Of a stretch of DNA of 64,000 nt, positions 18,661 to 27,800 are shown in pieces (positions within the stretch are counted from its first letter, which is position 1; each line of letters begins with the position of its first letter). The position numbers were made by a program, and so were the translations under genes. The notes under the pieces were generated by a model, which saw only the letters and a program-made list of their open reading frames with translations, made no database searches and was not told where the DNA came from. The stretch comes from an uncultured Lachnospiraceae bacterium (GTDB taxonomy: Bacteria > Bacillota > Clostridia > Lachnospirales > Lachnospiraceae), in NCBI GenBank assembly GCA_947627365.1, contig CANQVT010000004.1, positions 1-64,000 of the forward strand, read 5' to 3'.

Positions 18661-19884
18661 TTAGCTGATTGCGCAAGCCACCGCCGCGCGGGTCGCGTTG
18701 TACGCGTTGTAGTAGTAGACGTAGCCGCCCGCGTACACGTACCACGTGTTGATCGCGCTGCCGCGGTACGCCGACCGCAAGCGGACGGTCTGCGCGCTCT
18801 GGTGGTTCTCGATCGCGAACGTCTTGTACTCCTCGTATGTGGTCGGATGATACTCAGCAGGCGACGACAGGCCGAGTGCGCGCTTCCAGTACGTCCACGC
18901 TTCCCCTTCTTTGCCTGCCAGCTGCGGCTTCGCATACATCTGCTCCAGGGACGGCAGGAAGAACGTGTCGTAGGTGTCCTCCGTGCCCGCGTCGCTGGTG
19001 CCGCCGTCCGAGACCGTGTTCAGCGCCGTCGTGACCTTGATCGGCGTCAGGATGCTCAGGAAGTCATCGCCGAAGCCCGTCATGAAGCCCGGCTTCGTTG
19101 CGAGCTGATCCGGGACGCGGTCGAACTTGTTCGTGGATTTCCACCACTGGCCGACGCCTGCTTTGCTGTTCAGCCACTGGCGGATCGCGCTCTGGCTCCA
19201 CCTGTTCGAGCCGTAGCCGATGCGGTGGATGCTGTTGATCTTGTCCTTGCCTGCCGGTACCAGCTGGCCGAGGTTCGTGCCGCCAGCTCCGGACGTCATC
19301 TTCACCGTCTCGATCGGCGTGGTGCTCGATCCGTCTGTATAGGTTGATACTGTCCACGCGGAGACGTCTGTGTCTGCGATCAGTTTCGGCAGGCACACCT
19401 GGCCGCCGACCGGCACCTGCTTCGTCAGCGTGAACTGGTAGGTGCCCTCTGTCGCCTTGCTCCATGTGGTCACGATCTCGACGTTGTAGGTGCCCGGCTC
19501 CATCGGGCTCTCCTCCACCACGTAGGCCGCCTCGTGCGCGTCGAACATGACGCCGTACAGCGTCGCGTAGTGCATCTGCAGGAACATTCCCGGCACCTTC
19601 TCGCCGCCCTTGTGCTCCACCTCGCCGAAGTGGACGATGTCGAACGGGCACTCGTAGCTCTGGCCGGTCGTGGTGTCCTTCCACGGCACGACGATCTGGT
19701 CGCCGATGTTGAAGACTTTCTCAGCCTTCCCGGAGCGCACGATGTTGCGGATCTCGTTCAGGTCTCCCATCTCGCCCACGTTGACGCCCACCTGCACGCC
19801 CATCAGTGTGTTCATGGTCTTCATCTCTTTCAGGATCTCCTGGCCCGTCTTGTCCAGAAGGATCGGTTCTGTCACTTTGCTCAT
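18661..19884 (-). CDS. DGR-diversified tail fibre / receptor-binding protein
   Basis: 407 residues. An N-terminal part for attachment and oligomerisation, then a C-type-lectin-like (formylglycine-enzyme-like) C-terminal domain of the kind used by DGR targets (GYGSNRWSQSAIRQWLNS, FFLPSLEQMY). The last 45 residues carry the variable repeat (LRSAYRGSAINTWYVYAGG...), where template Asn codons have become Tyr, Ser, Ile and Thr. ATG 19884 follows GAGAGGA; TTG 19893 is an alternative. It is expected to be displayed at the tail tip and to bind the host surface. Confidence 0.9.
   Translation of the reverse strand: MSKVTEPILLDKTGQEILKEMKTMNTLMGVQVGVNVGEMGDLNEIRNIVRSGKAEKVFNIGDQIVVPWKDTTTGQSYECPFDIVHFGEVEHKGGEKVPGMFLQMHYATLYGVMFDAHEAAYVVEESPMEPGTYNVEIVTTWSKATEGTYQFTLTKQVPVGGQVCLPKLIADTDVSAWTVSTYTDGSSTTPIETVKMTSGAGGTNLGQLVPAGKDKINSIHRIGYGSNRWSQSAIRQWLNSKAGVGQWWKSTNKFDRVPDQLATKPGFMTGFGDDFLSILTPIKVTTALNTVSDGGTSDAGTEDTYDTFFLPSLEQMYAKPQLAGKEGEAWTYWKRALGLSSPAEYHPTTYEEYKTFAIENHQSAQTVRLRSAYRGSAINTWYVYAGGYVYYYNAYNATRAAVACAIS
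18678..18798 (-). repeat. DGR variable repeat (VR)
   Basis: 121 bp at the 3' end of the target gene, 111/121 identical to the TR. Substitutions on the coding strand are A to T (six), A to G (three) and A to C (one), all in former AAC codons. The 3' end (lower coordinates) is an unmutated GC-rich block (ACCCGCGCGGCGGTGG) that would serve as the initiation-of-homing element. Confidence 0.95.
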
Positions 19885-19889
19885 AGTTT

Positions 19890-20090
19890 TCAATCCTCTC
19901 TTTCAAATGTCATGCACAGCTTGCCGTCTTCGACGGTCAGGCCATTGTCGTCGTACAGCTGCTTCAGCGCTGCGTCGTTTCCGAGGAACGCGCGGAACTT
20001 CTCGTTCCAGTTCTCGTAGAAGTCGTTCGTCTGCGCCGTGAAGCCTTCCATTTCCAGGCTGAACTCCGGCGTGACGCTCAGTTTTGCCAT
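19890..20090 (-). CDS. Small tail-fibre-module protein
   Basis: 66 residues, acidic, with GGAGGGG upstream of ATG 20090. Not recognised. It lies between the collar-domain fibre protein and the DGR target, so a fibre assembly or attachment role is possible. Confidence 0.6.
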   Translation of the reverse strand: MAKLSVTPEFSLEMEGFTAQTNDFYENWNEKFRAFLGNDAALKQLYDDNGLTVEDGKLCMTFERED

Positions 20091-20104
20091 GTCGTTCCCC
20101 TCCT

Positions 20105-20479
20105 TTACTCGTAGTAGTTCCGGATGCGGTAGGTCTCTTCGATGTCGTCCTTCGTCTTCGGCAGGAAGTTCAGGATGCAGATCAGATCCCCGTCGCTGTC
20201 GATCAGCGCCATCTCGCTGATCGCCTGGCCCACGAACTCATTCTCGGCCAGCACGAGCGCGTATTCGTAGCAGAAGTCGTTGACCGGCTCCGCCGCTGTG
20301 TACGGCCTCCGCACGATCTCCGCGTTCAGCTTCGTCGCTGCCACTGATGGTTCACGGATGCCGGATCCGCTCATGCCCCCGGTTCCGAGAGCGATCTGCT
20401 TCACCGTGGCGATCCGCCCGGTCGAGTGTGTTGCCTGTGCAAGCTTCTGTCTGTGCTTGCTGGTGATGACAAACTTCAT
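20105..20479 (-). CDS. Tail-collar fibre protein (gpH N-terminal type)
   Basis: 124 residues from ATG 20479 (AAGGAGG upstream). The sequence around IALGTGGMSG and the alternating strand pattern match the phage tail-collar fibre domain that forms the N-terminal, baseplate-attached part of P2/Mu-type fibres. Here the collar is a separate short protein, and distal receptor binding is probably supplied by the DGR target. The ORF-track extension to 20611 is out of place. Confidence 0.75.
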   Translation of the reverse strand: MKFVITSKHRQKLAQATHSTGRIATVKQIALGTGGMSGSGIREPSVAATKLNAEIVRRPYTAAEPVNDFCYEYALVLAENEFVGQAISEMALIDSDGDLICILNFLPKTKDDIEETYRIRNYYE

Positions 20480-20511
20480 GATCTTGTCCTCCTTTATTTT
20501 TTGCTGGCCTT

Positions 20512-21627
20512 TTACGGCCAGGTGTTGCCGATCAGCATCTCCACGTGCCCGGCCTGCTGGTTCAGGAGCTGCGTGCCGTCCAGCAGCTTGCTGCCGTCCA
20601 GCTTCTTGCACCTCCAGAAGTTCGCCGCATACGCGACAGACTGAACCGGCTCCGCGGTGATCTCCTTCACCGGCTCCGTCAGGTAGTCAGCGAACAGTTC
20701 CGCCGCCGCTGTGAGCTGTGTCCGCTTCAGGTAGTCCACGAACAGTTCCACGCGGCCGGGGTGGCTGTACAGCTTCCGGCTGCCGTCCAGCAGCCGCTTC
20801 CCGTCCAGCCTGCGCACGCCCTGGTAGAAGGTAGCCGCGCCGACCGTGTCTTTGTGCGGGTCTGCGCGCGTTGTCGTCCGGATCCGCGCCCGGTAGGTGG
20901 TGTCGAGCTTCATGTCCTCGACCACGTCCAGCTTCGTGTGCACCTTGATCAGGTAGTCCGTCAGGGCTTCCACCTTGCCCGCGGCACCGTCCAGGAGCTT
21001 GCTGCCGTCCAGCAGCTTGCCGCCGTTCAGCTTGCGGCCCCCGCTGTAGAAGATCGACGCGGCCATCATCTCGTAGAGCGCGGCGATCCTGTGCTTCGTC
21101 CGGACCTCTGCGTGGTAGATCCGGAGATAGTTGTCCAGGCTCTCCGGCTCCTTCCAGAAGCGCACCTCGCGCACCACGTTCTCCATCGCGGTCGGCACTT
21201 CGTTGGCGATGTCCTCGTCGATGATGATGCAGAACTCCGCCCAGCGCTCCGTCTCGCCCGTCAGCTCCGGGATCCACACATGGTCCACGTTATCGTAGCC
21301 GAGCGCGTTGACGGCCAGGATGATGCCGTCGCTCGTGCCGCCCATGCTCATTACTTCGTCATACATAGCGATCCGGCCGCGGAAGGTGTCGTTCGCCTCC
21401 CCGCTGTACTGCACGAGCCCGCGGTCCTCGCCGTGGTACCGCAGCATGATGTCGCTGCATGTGGCGATCGTGGTCTCGTCCCGCGCCCGCTCCATGTCGC
21501 TCAGGCACTCGTCGAACCATGCGCCCATGACGTGCGCGAAGATCCACCACTGGTTGATCCCCTTCTTCACTCTCTTGAAGAACGAGGGCAGCAGGTACCA
21601 GATATAGTCACGGAAAAACTCAAACAT
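20512..21627 (-). CDS. Baseplate/tail protein in the Mu gp48 (P2 gpI) position
   Basis: 371 residues, located directly after the baseplate J gene as in Mu and P2. The first 200 residues are the conserved part. The C-terminal half contains three copies of a motif of the type FxxxxKLDGxKLLDGxxxL (near FYSGGRKLNGGKLLDG, FYQGVRRLDGKRLLDG and FWRCKKLDGSKLLDG), each about 80-100 residues apart. These may form repeated fibre-binding or trimerising units. Confidence 0.75.
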   Translation of the reverse strand: MFEFFRDYIWYLLPSFFKRVKKGINQWWIFAHVMGAWFDECLSDMERARDETTIATCSDIMLRYHGEDRGLVQYSGEANDTFRGRIAMYDEVMSMGGTSDGIILAVNALGYDNVDHVWIPELTGETERWAEFCIIIDEDIANEVPTAMENVVREVRFWKEPESLDNYLRIYHAEVRTKHRIAALYEMMAASIFYSGGRKLNGGKLLDGSKLLDGAAGKVEALTDYLIKVHTKLDVVEDMKLDTTYRARIRTTTRADPHKDTVGAATFYQGVRRLDGKRLLDGSRKLYSHPGRVELFVDYLKRTQLTAAAELFADYLTEPVKEITAEPVQSVAYAANFWRCKKLDGSKLLDGTQLLNQQAGHVEMLIGNTWP

Positions 21628-21640
21628 GACGCCGCCCTCC

Positions 21641-22774
21641 TTATGTTATGTTCTGCACCGTGACGGTCAGGTCGCCGAGCACGATCGCGACGTCCGTGCC
21701 CTCCTCGATGTCGTCCTCCGGTGAGTTGATCCGGCACTTGCGGTACCGGTCGAGACCGTTGGACAGTGCCGCGCGGATCGCGTCCAGGTAGAGCGTGTTC
21801 AGCTCCGCACGGTTCGCCACGGCCATCATGTCACGGATCAGCGCCTCGGCCTGCTCTTGGTATCCGGACGTCGAGACGCCCTTCTCGATGAAGATGTCCA
21901 CGCTGATGTCAACCTTCTGCGGCACGCTGCTCTTCACGAGCATGTCCCCGTAGCTCCCCAGCATCGGCGAGATCGCGTCCGCCACCTGCTGGAGCAGCTG
22001 CTTGCTCGCCTCCCCGGATGCGCCGGTCACGATGACGTCCCACGTGCCCTGCCCGCGCGGGTGCTGGCTGTCCACGTATGCCACGCGCACGCCCGGCACG
22101 TTCTCCGCGACGCTCTTGATCTTGGCGTCGATGTTCCGGACGGCGTTCTCGGCGCGGCTGTTCAGGCACCGGCTCCGCAGGGAATCCAGGCTCTCCTGAG
22201 AGCTGCCCTCTTCCGTCATCCAGCCCTCCTCGTTCGTCACGCGGCTGTAGCCCTCGATGTGCACCATCGTGTTGTTGATCCTGCCCGCGGCCACGTTGTA
22301 GACCTCCCCGGCCTCCTCGGCCTGCACGAGGATCTTCTGCGTCGCTGTCCCCTCCGGGATCGTCTGCTCTTCCTTCGCGTAGTACCGCAGGTAGTTCCCG
22401 TATGCGTCCGCGTCTGTCCGGAACGGGTGCCCCTTCGCGATCTTGGCCGCCCTGGTGGCGTCCGACCGGTACACCGTGACGTAGCCCTCCGTCTTCGTGC
22501 CTTCCTTGCGGGTCTTGCTGAAGTCCGCCGCGCGGATCTCCACGTATTCGTCCGGGCAGTGCGCCATGAACGCCGAGTTGATCAGGTCCACGGCCGTCTC
22601 TTTGATCTGTATGCCGATGTGGATCGCGATGCGCAGAAGCGTGTAGAAGATCCCGCCCTTGCTGAAGTTGGTCACGATGAAGCCCCTGTCCCGCAGCTCC
22701 TGGATCTGCTCCTCCATCGCCTCGTCCTCTGTCGGCACCTGGATGATCTGGTCCATTACCTCCTGCTCTATCAT
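21641..22774 (-). CDS. Baseplate J-like protein (Mu gp47)
   Basis: 377 residues of the gpJ/gp47 wedge family: N-terminal SKGGIFYTLLRIAIHIG, central VYRSDATRAAKIAKGHPF, and C-terminal wedge part SPMLGSYGDMLVKSSVPQKVDISVDI (read in two pieces). It forms the baseplate periphery that holds the fibres. It overlaps the upstream gene by four bases. Confidence 0.9.
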   Translation of the reverse strand: MIEQEVMDQIIQVPTEDEAMEEQIQELRDRGFIVTNFSKGGIFYTLLRIAIHIGIQIKETAVDLINSAFMAHCPDEYVEIRAADFSKTRKEGTKTEGYVTVYRSDATRAAKIAKGHPFRTDADAYGNYLRYYAKEEQTIPEGTATQKILVQAEEAGEVYNVAAGRINNTMVHIEGYSRVTNEEGWMTEEGSSQESLDSLRSRCLNSRAENAVRNIDAKIKSVAENVPGVRVAYVDSQHPRGQGTWDVIVTGASGEASKQLLQQVADAISPMLGSYGDMLVKSSVPQKVDISVDIFIEKGVSTSGYQEQAEALIRDMMAVANRAELNTLYLDAIRAALSNGLDRYRKCRINSPEDDIEEGTDVAIVLGDLTVTVQNIT

Positions 22775-23202
22775 TCGATCACCACCTCCGTGTCATTTAC
22801 TCTAATATCAATGTTGCGTTCGTCCGTCTCGTCCACCTTCGAGAAGCTGATGTGCAGCTCCCGCTCCCCCTTCGTGTTCGGCGGATCCAGGACGGTCTTG
22901 ATGCTGCTCGGCTCGATGAAGTCGCGCTTCGTCAGCTTCTCGCGCACCCTTGCGTAGACGTCCTCCTGGAGCTGTTCGCCGTCCGTGTCGTTCGCGAAGT
23001 CCAGCAGGCCGAAGCCATACGACCAGCGCCCCTCTTCATCCTCGTGCAGAAGCTCGCCCTCCTGCTCCAGGCTCTCGGCGAGGATGTCCTGGAACCAGCA
23101 GTCGTCCCCGCTCACGGTCTGGATGTTCCCCTCACTGTCCACGACCGGCTGCCCGTTGCGGTCCAGCCTGATGTCCGTGTCGTCCAGCCCTGTCAGCCTC
23201 AT
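22771..23202 (-). CDS. GpW/gp25-like baseplate protein (Mu gp46)
   Basis: 143 residues, acidic. Position between spike and gpJ genes and the pattern SYGFGLLDFAN...REKLTKRDFIE fit the gp46/gp25-like wedge proteins of contractile tails. It overlaps both neighbours by four bases, showing tight translational coupling. Confidence 0.75.
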   Translation of the reverse strand: MRLTGLDDTDIRLDRNGQPVVDSEGNIQTVSGDDCWFQDILAESLEQEGELLHEDEEGRWSYGFGLLDFANDTDGEQLQEDVYARVREKLTKRDFIEPSSIKTVLDPPNTKGERELHISFSKVDETDERNIDIRVNDTEVVIE

Positions 23203-23492
23203 GCTTCACACCTCCCCACGATGTAGGGATGCAGCTGTCCGTAGAGGAGCAGCACGCAGACCGTGTCGCCCACCGCCAGCGCGAGCCCGCTCTTCACCTC
23301 CGGGATCTCCGGGACCGTCTCGTCGATCTGGCCGTTGCAGTCCAGGATCCGCAGCCGGTACACTCCACCGGCCACGGCCTCCTTCGTCTGTGTGATGACC
23401 GCCTGCGCCGCTGCTGGCAGCCGCAGGTGCGGGTATGCCGTCTTGATCGTCTCGTCGATCTGTTTCCTCACATATTGCTGAAGATCAGCCAT
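23199..23492 (-). CDS. Small baseplate spike/OB-fold-like protein
   Basis: 97 residues, beta-rich C-terminal half with SGLALAVGDTVCVLLLYG, as in the OB-fold of gpV/gp45 baseplate spike proteins, but shorter than Mu gp45, so the needle part may be missing or elsewhere. Order hub - spike - gp46 - gp47 supports the assignment. Confidence 0.6.
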   Translation of the reverse strand: MADLQQYVRKQIDETIKTAYPHLRLPAAAQAVITQTKEAVAGGVYRLRILDCNGQIDETVPEIPEVKSGLALAVGDTVCVLLLYGQLHPYIVGRCEA

Positions 23493-24243
23493 CCTCCGGC
23501 ACCTCCTTGAACTCTATGTACATATCGCAGAAGCCTGAACCGGACGACCGGATGACCACCTTCGTGATCTCCCCGACGCCGGTCAGCTTGTCGTGGTCGA
23601 TGATCACCACCTGCGAGTGATGGAGCCACGGCACGCTGATGACGTCCGCCGTCCACTTGTCGCCCTCCTTCTCCAGGTCGAGGATGTTGGAGCTGTCCAG
23701 CTCCACGACCTCCTCCTGCTCCGGGGCCGTGCCCCAGTAGAAGACGTCGCCCCAGTAGAAGAACTTCGTGTCTATGCCCCACGCGCTGTTCATCTGCTTG
23801 ATCGCCTCGCACGCGTCCTGCGTGTCCACGCTGAAGGTCGGCTTCGTGCTGTACTGTGTGTCCGCCAGTACGTACTTCTCGACGCCGCACAGCGTCAGGA
23901 TGTACCGCAAAACCTCCTGCGGGTGGCAGTCCAGGAACGTCGCCGTGATCTTCGTCGCCAGCAGCTTCACCATGTTGTCCCGGATCAGGATCTCCGTGCC
24001 GTTCTTCTCCCAGCTGCCGGTTCCTAAAAGCAGCTCGTCGTAGTCTTCCTCCATGCCCATCTCCACGAGGCAGTCCGAGACGTCCGCGCCGCTGATCACC
24101 TCCAGCACCTCGTCGTCCGGATAGATCCGGCAGCTGTCGCTGTGCGCCTCCTGGCTGCTGATGTATGTGACCGCGTAGCCGTCCGTCAGCTCCATCTCCG
24201 GCAGCGTCAGGATGAAGCTCGGCGCTGTGATCGGTTTGTCCAT
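23485..24243 (-). CDS. Baseplate hub protein (Mu gp44/P2 gpD-like)
   Basis: 252 residues. Position after tape measure and a tail protein and before the spike, and an alternation of beta segments (TDGYAVTYISSQ, TKITATFLDCHPQEVLRYIL), fit the trimeric hub that closes the tail tube. Shorter than Mu gp44 (about 380 residues). Assigned mainly by synteny. Confidence 0.6.
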   Translation of the reverse strand: MDKPITAPSFILTLPEMELTDGYAVTYISSQEAHSDSCRIYPDDEVLEVISGADVSDCLVEMGMEEDYDELLLGTGSWEKNGTEILIRDNMVKLLATKITATFLDCHPQEVLRYILTLCGVEKYVLADTQYSTKPTFSVDTQDACEAIKQMNSAWGIDTKFFYWGDVFYWGTAPEQEEVVELDSSNILDLEKEGDKWTADVISVPWLHHSQVVIIDHDKLTGVGEITKVVIRSSGSGFCDMYIEFKEVPEDG

Positions 24244-24873
24244 CTACTTCACCTTCACCTTCCCCGTGCTCTTCTTGGTCGTCTTGACGAGGCTCTTCGC
24301 TGCCTTCTTCGCCGCCTTCGTCTTCGTGCTGCTCTTCGCCTTCGCCGGTGACTTGGACGTGTTCTTCTTCGTCTTGCTCTTTTTGGCCGCCGCGGCCTTC
24401 TTCTTCGCTGCCGCCTTCTTCTTCGCGGCCTCCTTCGCCTTCTGCTTCTTGGTCTTGACGACCTTCACGGAACCGTAGATCGGGGCCACGAACGTCAGCG
24501 TCCCGCGGTACCAGCTCTCGCCGACGATCTCGGACGTCGTGAAGCTGTTGAAGTAGACCTCGGAGATCCCGCGCGCCGTGCATTGTGCCTCCGTGATCCG
24601 GTACTTCTTCTGTGTCTTCTGGCCGGTCGTCCGGAAGAGCCTCTGCACGTATTTGACCATCTCGGCGCGGTCGTAGGTCTTGTTCTCCTCGAACTTCATC
24701 TGGATGTCCACCGTGGCCGCCTGGTAGCCCTGCGGCACGTTCGCCTTGATGACCTTGCCCTTCTTGTCCTTCTTGTCCTCGATGATGCCCTCTTCCTTGA
24801 TGTCCACCGTCTCGACCGTTCCGGGCACCGTCTTCCCGGCCACCTTCAGGTAGTCGTCCTGTATGTAGATCAT
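24244..24873 (-). CDS. Tail protein with a Lys/Ala-rich C-terminal tail
   Basis: 209 residues. The N-terminal 135 residues look like a compact beta-rich tail protein (MIYIQDDYLKVAGKTVPGTV). The last 70 are almost entirely K, A, S and T (KKKAAAKKKAAAAKKSK-like), similar in composition to histone H1 tails. It lies between tape measure and hub, where Mu has its gp43-type DNA-circularisation/tail protein. The basic tail could bind nucleic acid or membrane; this is inference. Confidence 0.6.
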   Translation of the reverse strand: MIYIQDDYLKVAGKTVPGTVETVDIKEEGIIEDKKDKKGKVIKANVPQGYQAATVDIQMKFEENKTYDRAEMVKYVQRLFRTTGQKTQKKYRITEAQCTARGISEVYFNSFTTSEIVGESWYRGTLTFVAPIYGSVKVVKTKKQKAKEAAKKKAAAKKKAAAAKKSKTKKNTSKSPAKAKSSTKTKAAKKAAKSLVKTTKKSTGKVKVK

Positions 24874-24886
24874 GCCGTCCTCCTCC

Positions 24887-27800
24887 TTATGCGTAGGCCG
24901 GGTCGTTGTTGCCCTCGATCTGCTCGATCAGCTTGCGCAGCTTGTTCATGTCGTCGATGCTGCTCATGTCCACGTTCATCTCCAGCTTCTGCACCACGAT
25001 CTTCTTGCCGCTGTCCGTCGTCTCCTTCTTCTCGGAGCGCTCCCGGATCGTGCGCGCCGTGCCGCCGATGCTGGCCGTGTCGCCGCCGTTCTTCTTCTTT
25101 CCGCCGAAGATCGTCTCCGTCACGACCTCCCGCATCCTCGACCAGAGTGTGCTCAGCGGAAGGATCGCTTCATCGCCAGCCTCGCCGCCGACCATGCCCG
25201 TGCTGCCGTTCATGCCGAACAGTGTCGGCTGTGTCAGGATGCCGCCCTGTGCGTAGTACGCCACGGAGAAGTTCGGCACCTGCGCCGTCGCCTTGCCGCT
25301 TCCCACGGTGCTGTAGCTCACGTTCACGTGAGGCAGCCGCGGAGCCGGGACGGTAATCGTCATGTTCTGGAACGCCGCCCGGATCTGGTTCGCGATGTCC
25401 CTCGCCGCGTTCACGGCTCCGGAGCCCGCGGAGCGGATCCCGCTCGTCACGTCGTCCATCACCTTCGCGCCGTTCTGTGATGCCGAGGCTGTCCCGGCCG
25501 TCAGTCCTGCCAGGATGTCCTGCCCGGCGTTCGTTGCCGCCGTCTGTGCGCCGCCCGCGTTCGCGTCGATCGTGCTGGTCACGTTGTCCAGCAGGGTCGC
25601 CGCCGCGTTCGATGCGCCCTCTGTGTCTGTGCTCAGGCTGTCCAGGATCGTCTGCCCGGCAGTTGCGGCCGCCGCGCTTGCGCCCGGTGTCCCGGCCGTG
25701 ATGCCGTTCGTCAGCTCGTTCATGATGCTGTCCGCCGCAGTCGTCGCCCCGGTCGTGTCCGTGGTCAGGCTGTCCAGGATCGTCTGCCCGGCGTTCGATG
25801 CCGCCGCGCTCGCCTCCGGTGTCCCGGCCGTGATGCTGTTCATCAGCTCGTCCATGACGCTGTCCGCCGTGACGCTGGTGCCGTCCAGGTTGAACGAGCT
25901 CATGATGTCCGCCGCAGCGTCCTCTGCGCTCTGCTGTGCGCCCGGCGTCCCCGTCTCGATCGCGCTCGTCAGGTCGCCCAGCATCGCCGAAGCCGTCCCT
26001 GCCGGATCCGTGCTGTCCAGGTTGAACTGGCTCATGATGTCCGCCGCAGACTGCGCGGCCGTCGCCTGTGCGCCCGGCGTTGCCGTCTCGACGCCTGCGA
26101 TCAGTGCGTTGATCGCGTCCTCGCCCTGCTGCTGCATCGCTGCCGGATCCGTCGTCGCCACCGTGGTCACGGTCTGCGTCGTCGTGACTGCCGACGGGGC
26201 TGTCGCCGGTGCAGGCGGCCCCGCGGGCTCGTCGTACACCACGCCGCCCTCCACGGTCTCGGCGCCGTCGTCGCCCTTGAACCAGCCGACGAAGTCATCC
26301 CACAAGCCCTTCACGCTGTCCACGAGGGAAGTGAAGCCCTTCATGAAGCCGTCCTTGATGCCGTTCACCAGGTCGCCGCCCAGGCCGAGCCAGTCGATGT
26401 CCATGATCGCGTCGCCGATCTGCCCGAACATGTCCGGGATCATGCCCAGCACCGCGGGGATCGCGGTGATCAGTCCGGTCAGCAGCTGTCCGATCAGCGA
26501 GATGCCGCTGCTGATCAGCGTCGGTGCCATTGAAGCGATGCCCTGCACCAGCATCGGCACCAGCTGGATCGCTGCCGTGATGATCCGCGGGATCGCTGAG
26601 AGCAGCCCTTGCAGGATCATGACGATCAGCGAGATGCCCGTCTGGAGAAGCGACGGAAGGTTCTGCGCGATGCCCTGGATGAACATGGTCAGCAGCGTGA
26701 TGCCCGTCTGAAGAAGCGCTGGCAGGTTCTGAAGGATCCCGTCGAGCAGCTGGAGCAGGAGCGTGACGCCCATCTGTACCAGCTGAGGCAGGAGCGTGAC
26801 CAGCCCGGAGATCAGCGTGTTGATCAGTGACATGCCAGTCTGAAGGATCGCGGGCAGGTTCTGAAGGATCCCCGTCAGGAGCTGCGTCAGGAGCGTGACG
26901 CCCGCCTGCATGATCGTCGGGAGCATCTGTGCGAGCCCGGTCACGATCATCTGCACGAGCGAGACGCCCGCCGCGAGCAGTGACGGCAATCCGTTTATGA
27001 TTGTCATTAGCAGGTTGAGCAGGATGTCCAGCCCCGACGAGATCAGCTCCGGCAGGTTCTCTCCGATGCCCTGCACGATGCTCGTGATCAGGTCGAGCCC
27101 GAACTGTAGGAACTCCGGCAGGTGCTCGGAGATGCCGGACAGCACGTCGCTGATCAGCGGCACGACCGCCTTGAAGATCTTGTCGAAGATCCCGCCCAGC
27201 TGCTCGATGTCCCCGCCGCACGCCTTGAAGATGCCGATCAGCGCCATGACGGCGATCAGCACCCATCCGAAGGGTGACGACAGCAGCGCCCCGGACAGGC
27301 CGCCCGTCGCCGTCCTGGCGAGGTTGAGCGCCGTCCTCAGTCCGCCCAGTGCCTTGCCGATCGTCCCGATCAGCGCGATGCCGGTGCCCGCCACGATCAG
27401 GAAGATGCCCAGCATCGCCACGATCCGCATGATCGTCCCGACCGTCTCCTGGTTGTTCGCCACCCAGTCGGAGCCCTTCTTCACCAGGTTGGTGATCGAG
27501 GTCAGCGCCGCGTTCGTCATCGGCAGCAGCCCCTGGCCCAGCTCCTCGGTCGCGTTGTGGAGCTCCTGCTTCAGCACCTCGAACTTGCCCTGCGGCGTGT
27601 CGTTGATCGCCTTCGCCATCTGCTCCGTCGTCTCCGTGCCTCCGGCCATCGAGGTCTGAAGGTCGTCTATTCCTGTTTTTAATTGGTCGGTGTTGTTGTA
27701 CAGCAGGTCGATCAGCGCGATCGCCTCGTCCGTGCCGAACGCCTCCTTCAGCTCCTTCTTCTCCATCGCGTCGATCGTGTCGCCGTACTTGCCCCGCAGG

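Noticed and set aside
20545-21663. 372-codon plus-strand ORF opposite the gp48-like gene
   Set aside because: Same shadow pattern; the minus-strand gene has family features and coupling to neighbours.
21857-22957. 366-codon plus-strand ORF opposite the baseplate J gene
   Set aside because: Shadow frame; repetitive Val/His/Arg/Leu composition.
23468-24583. 371-codon minus-strand ORF across hub and tail genes in another frame
   Set aside because: Gly/Arg/Asp/Glu-rich frame overlapping two better supported genes.
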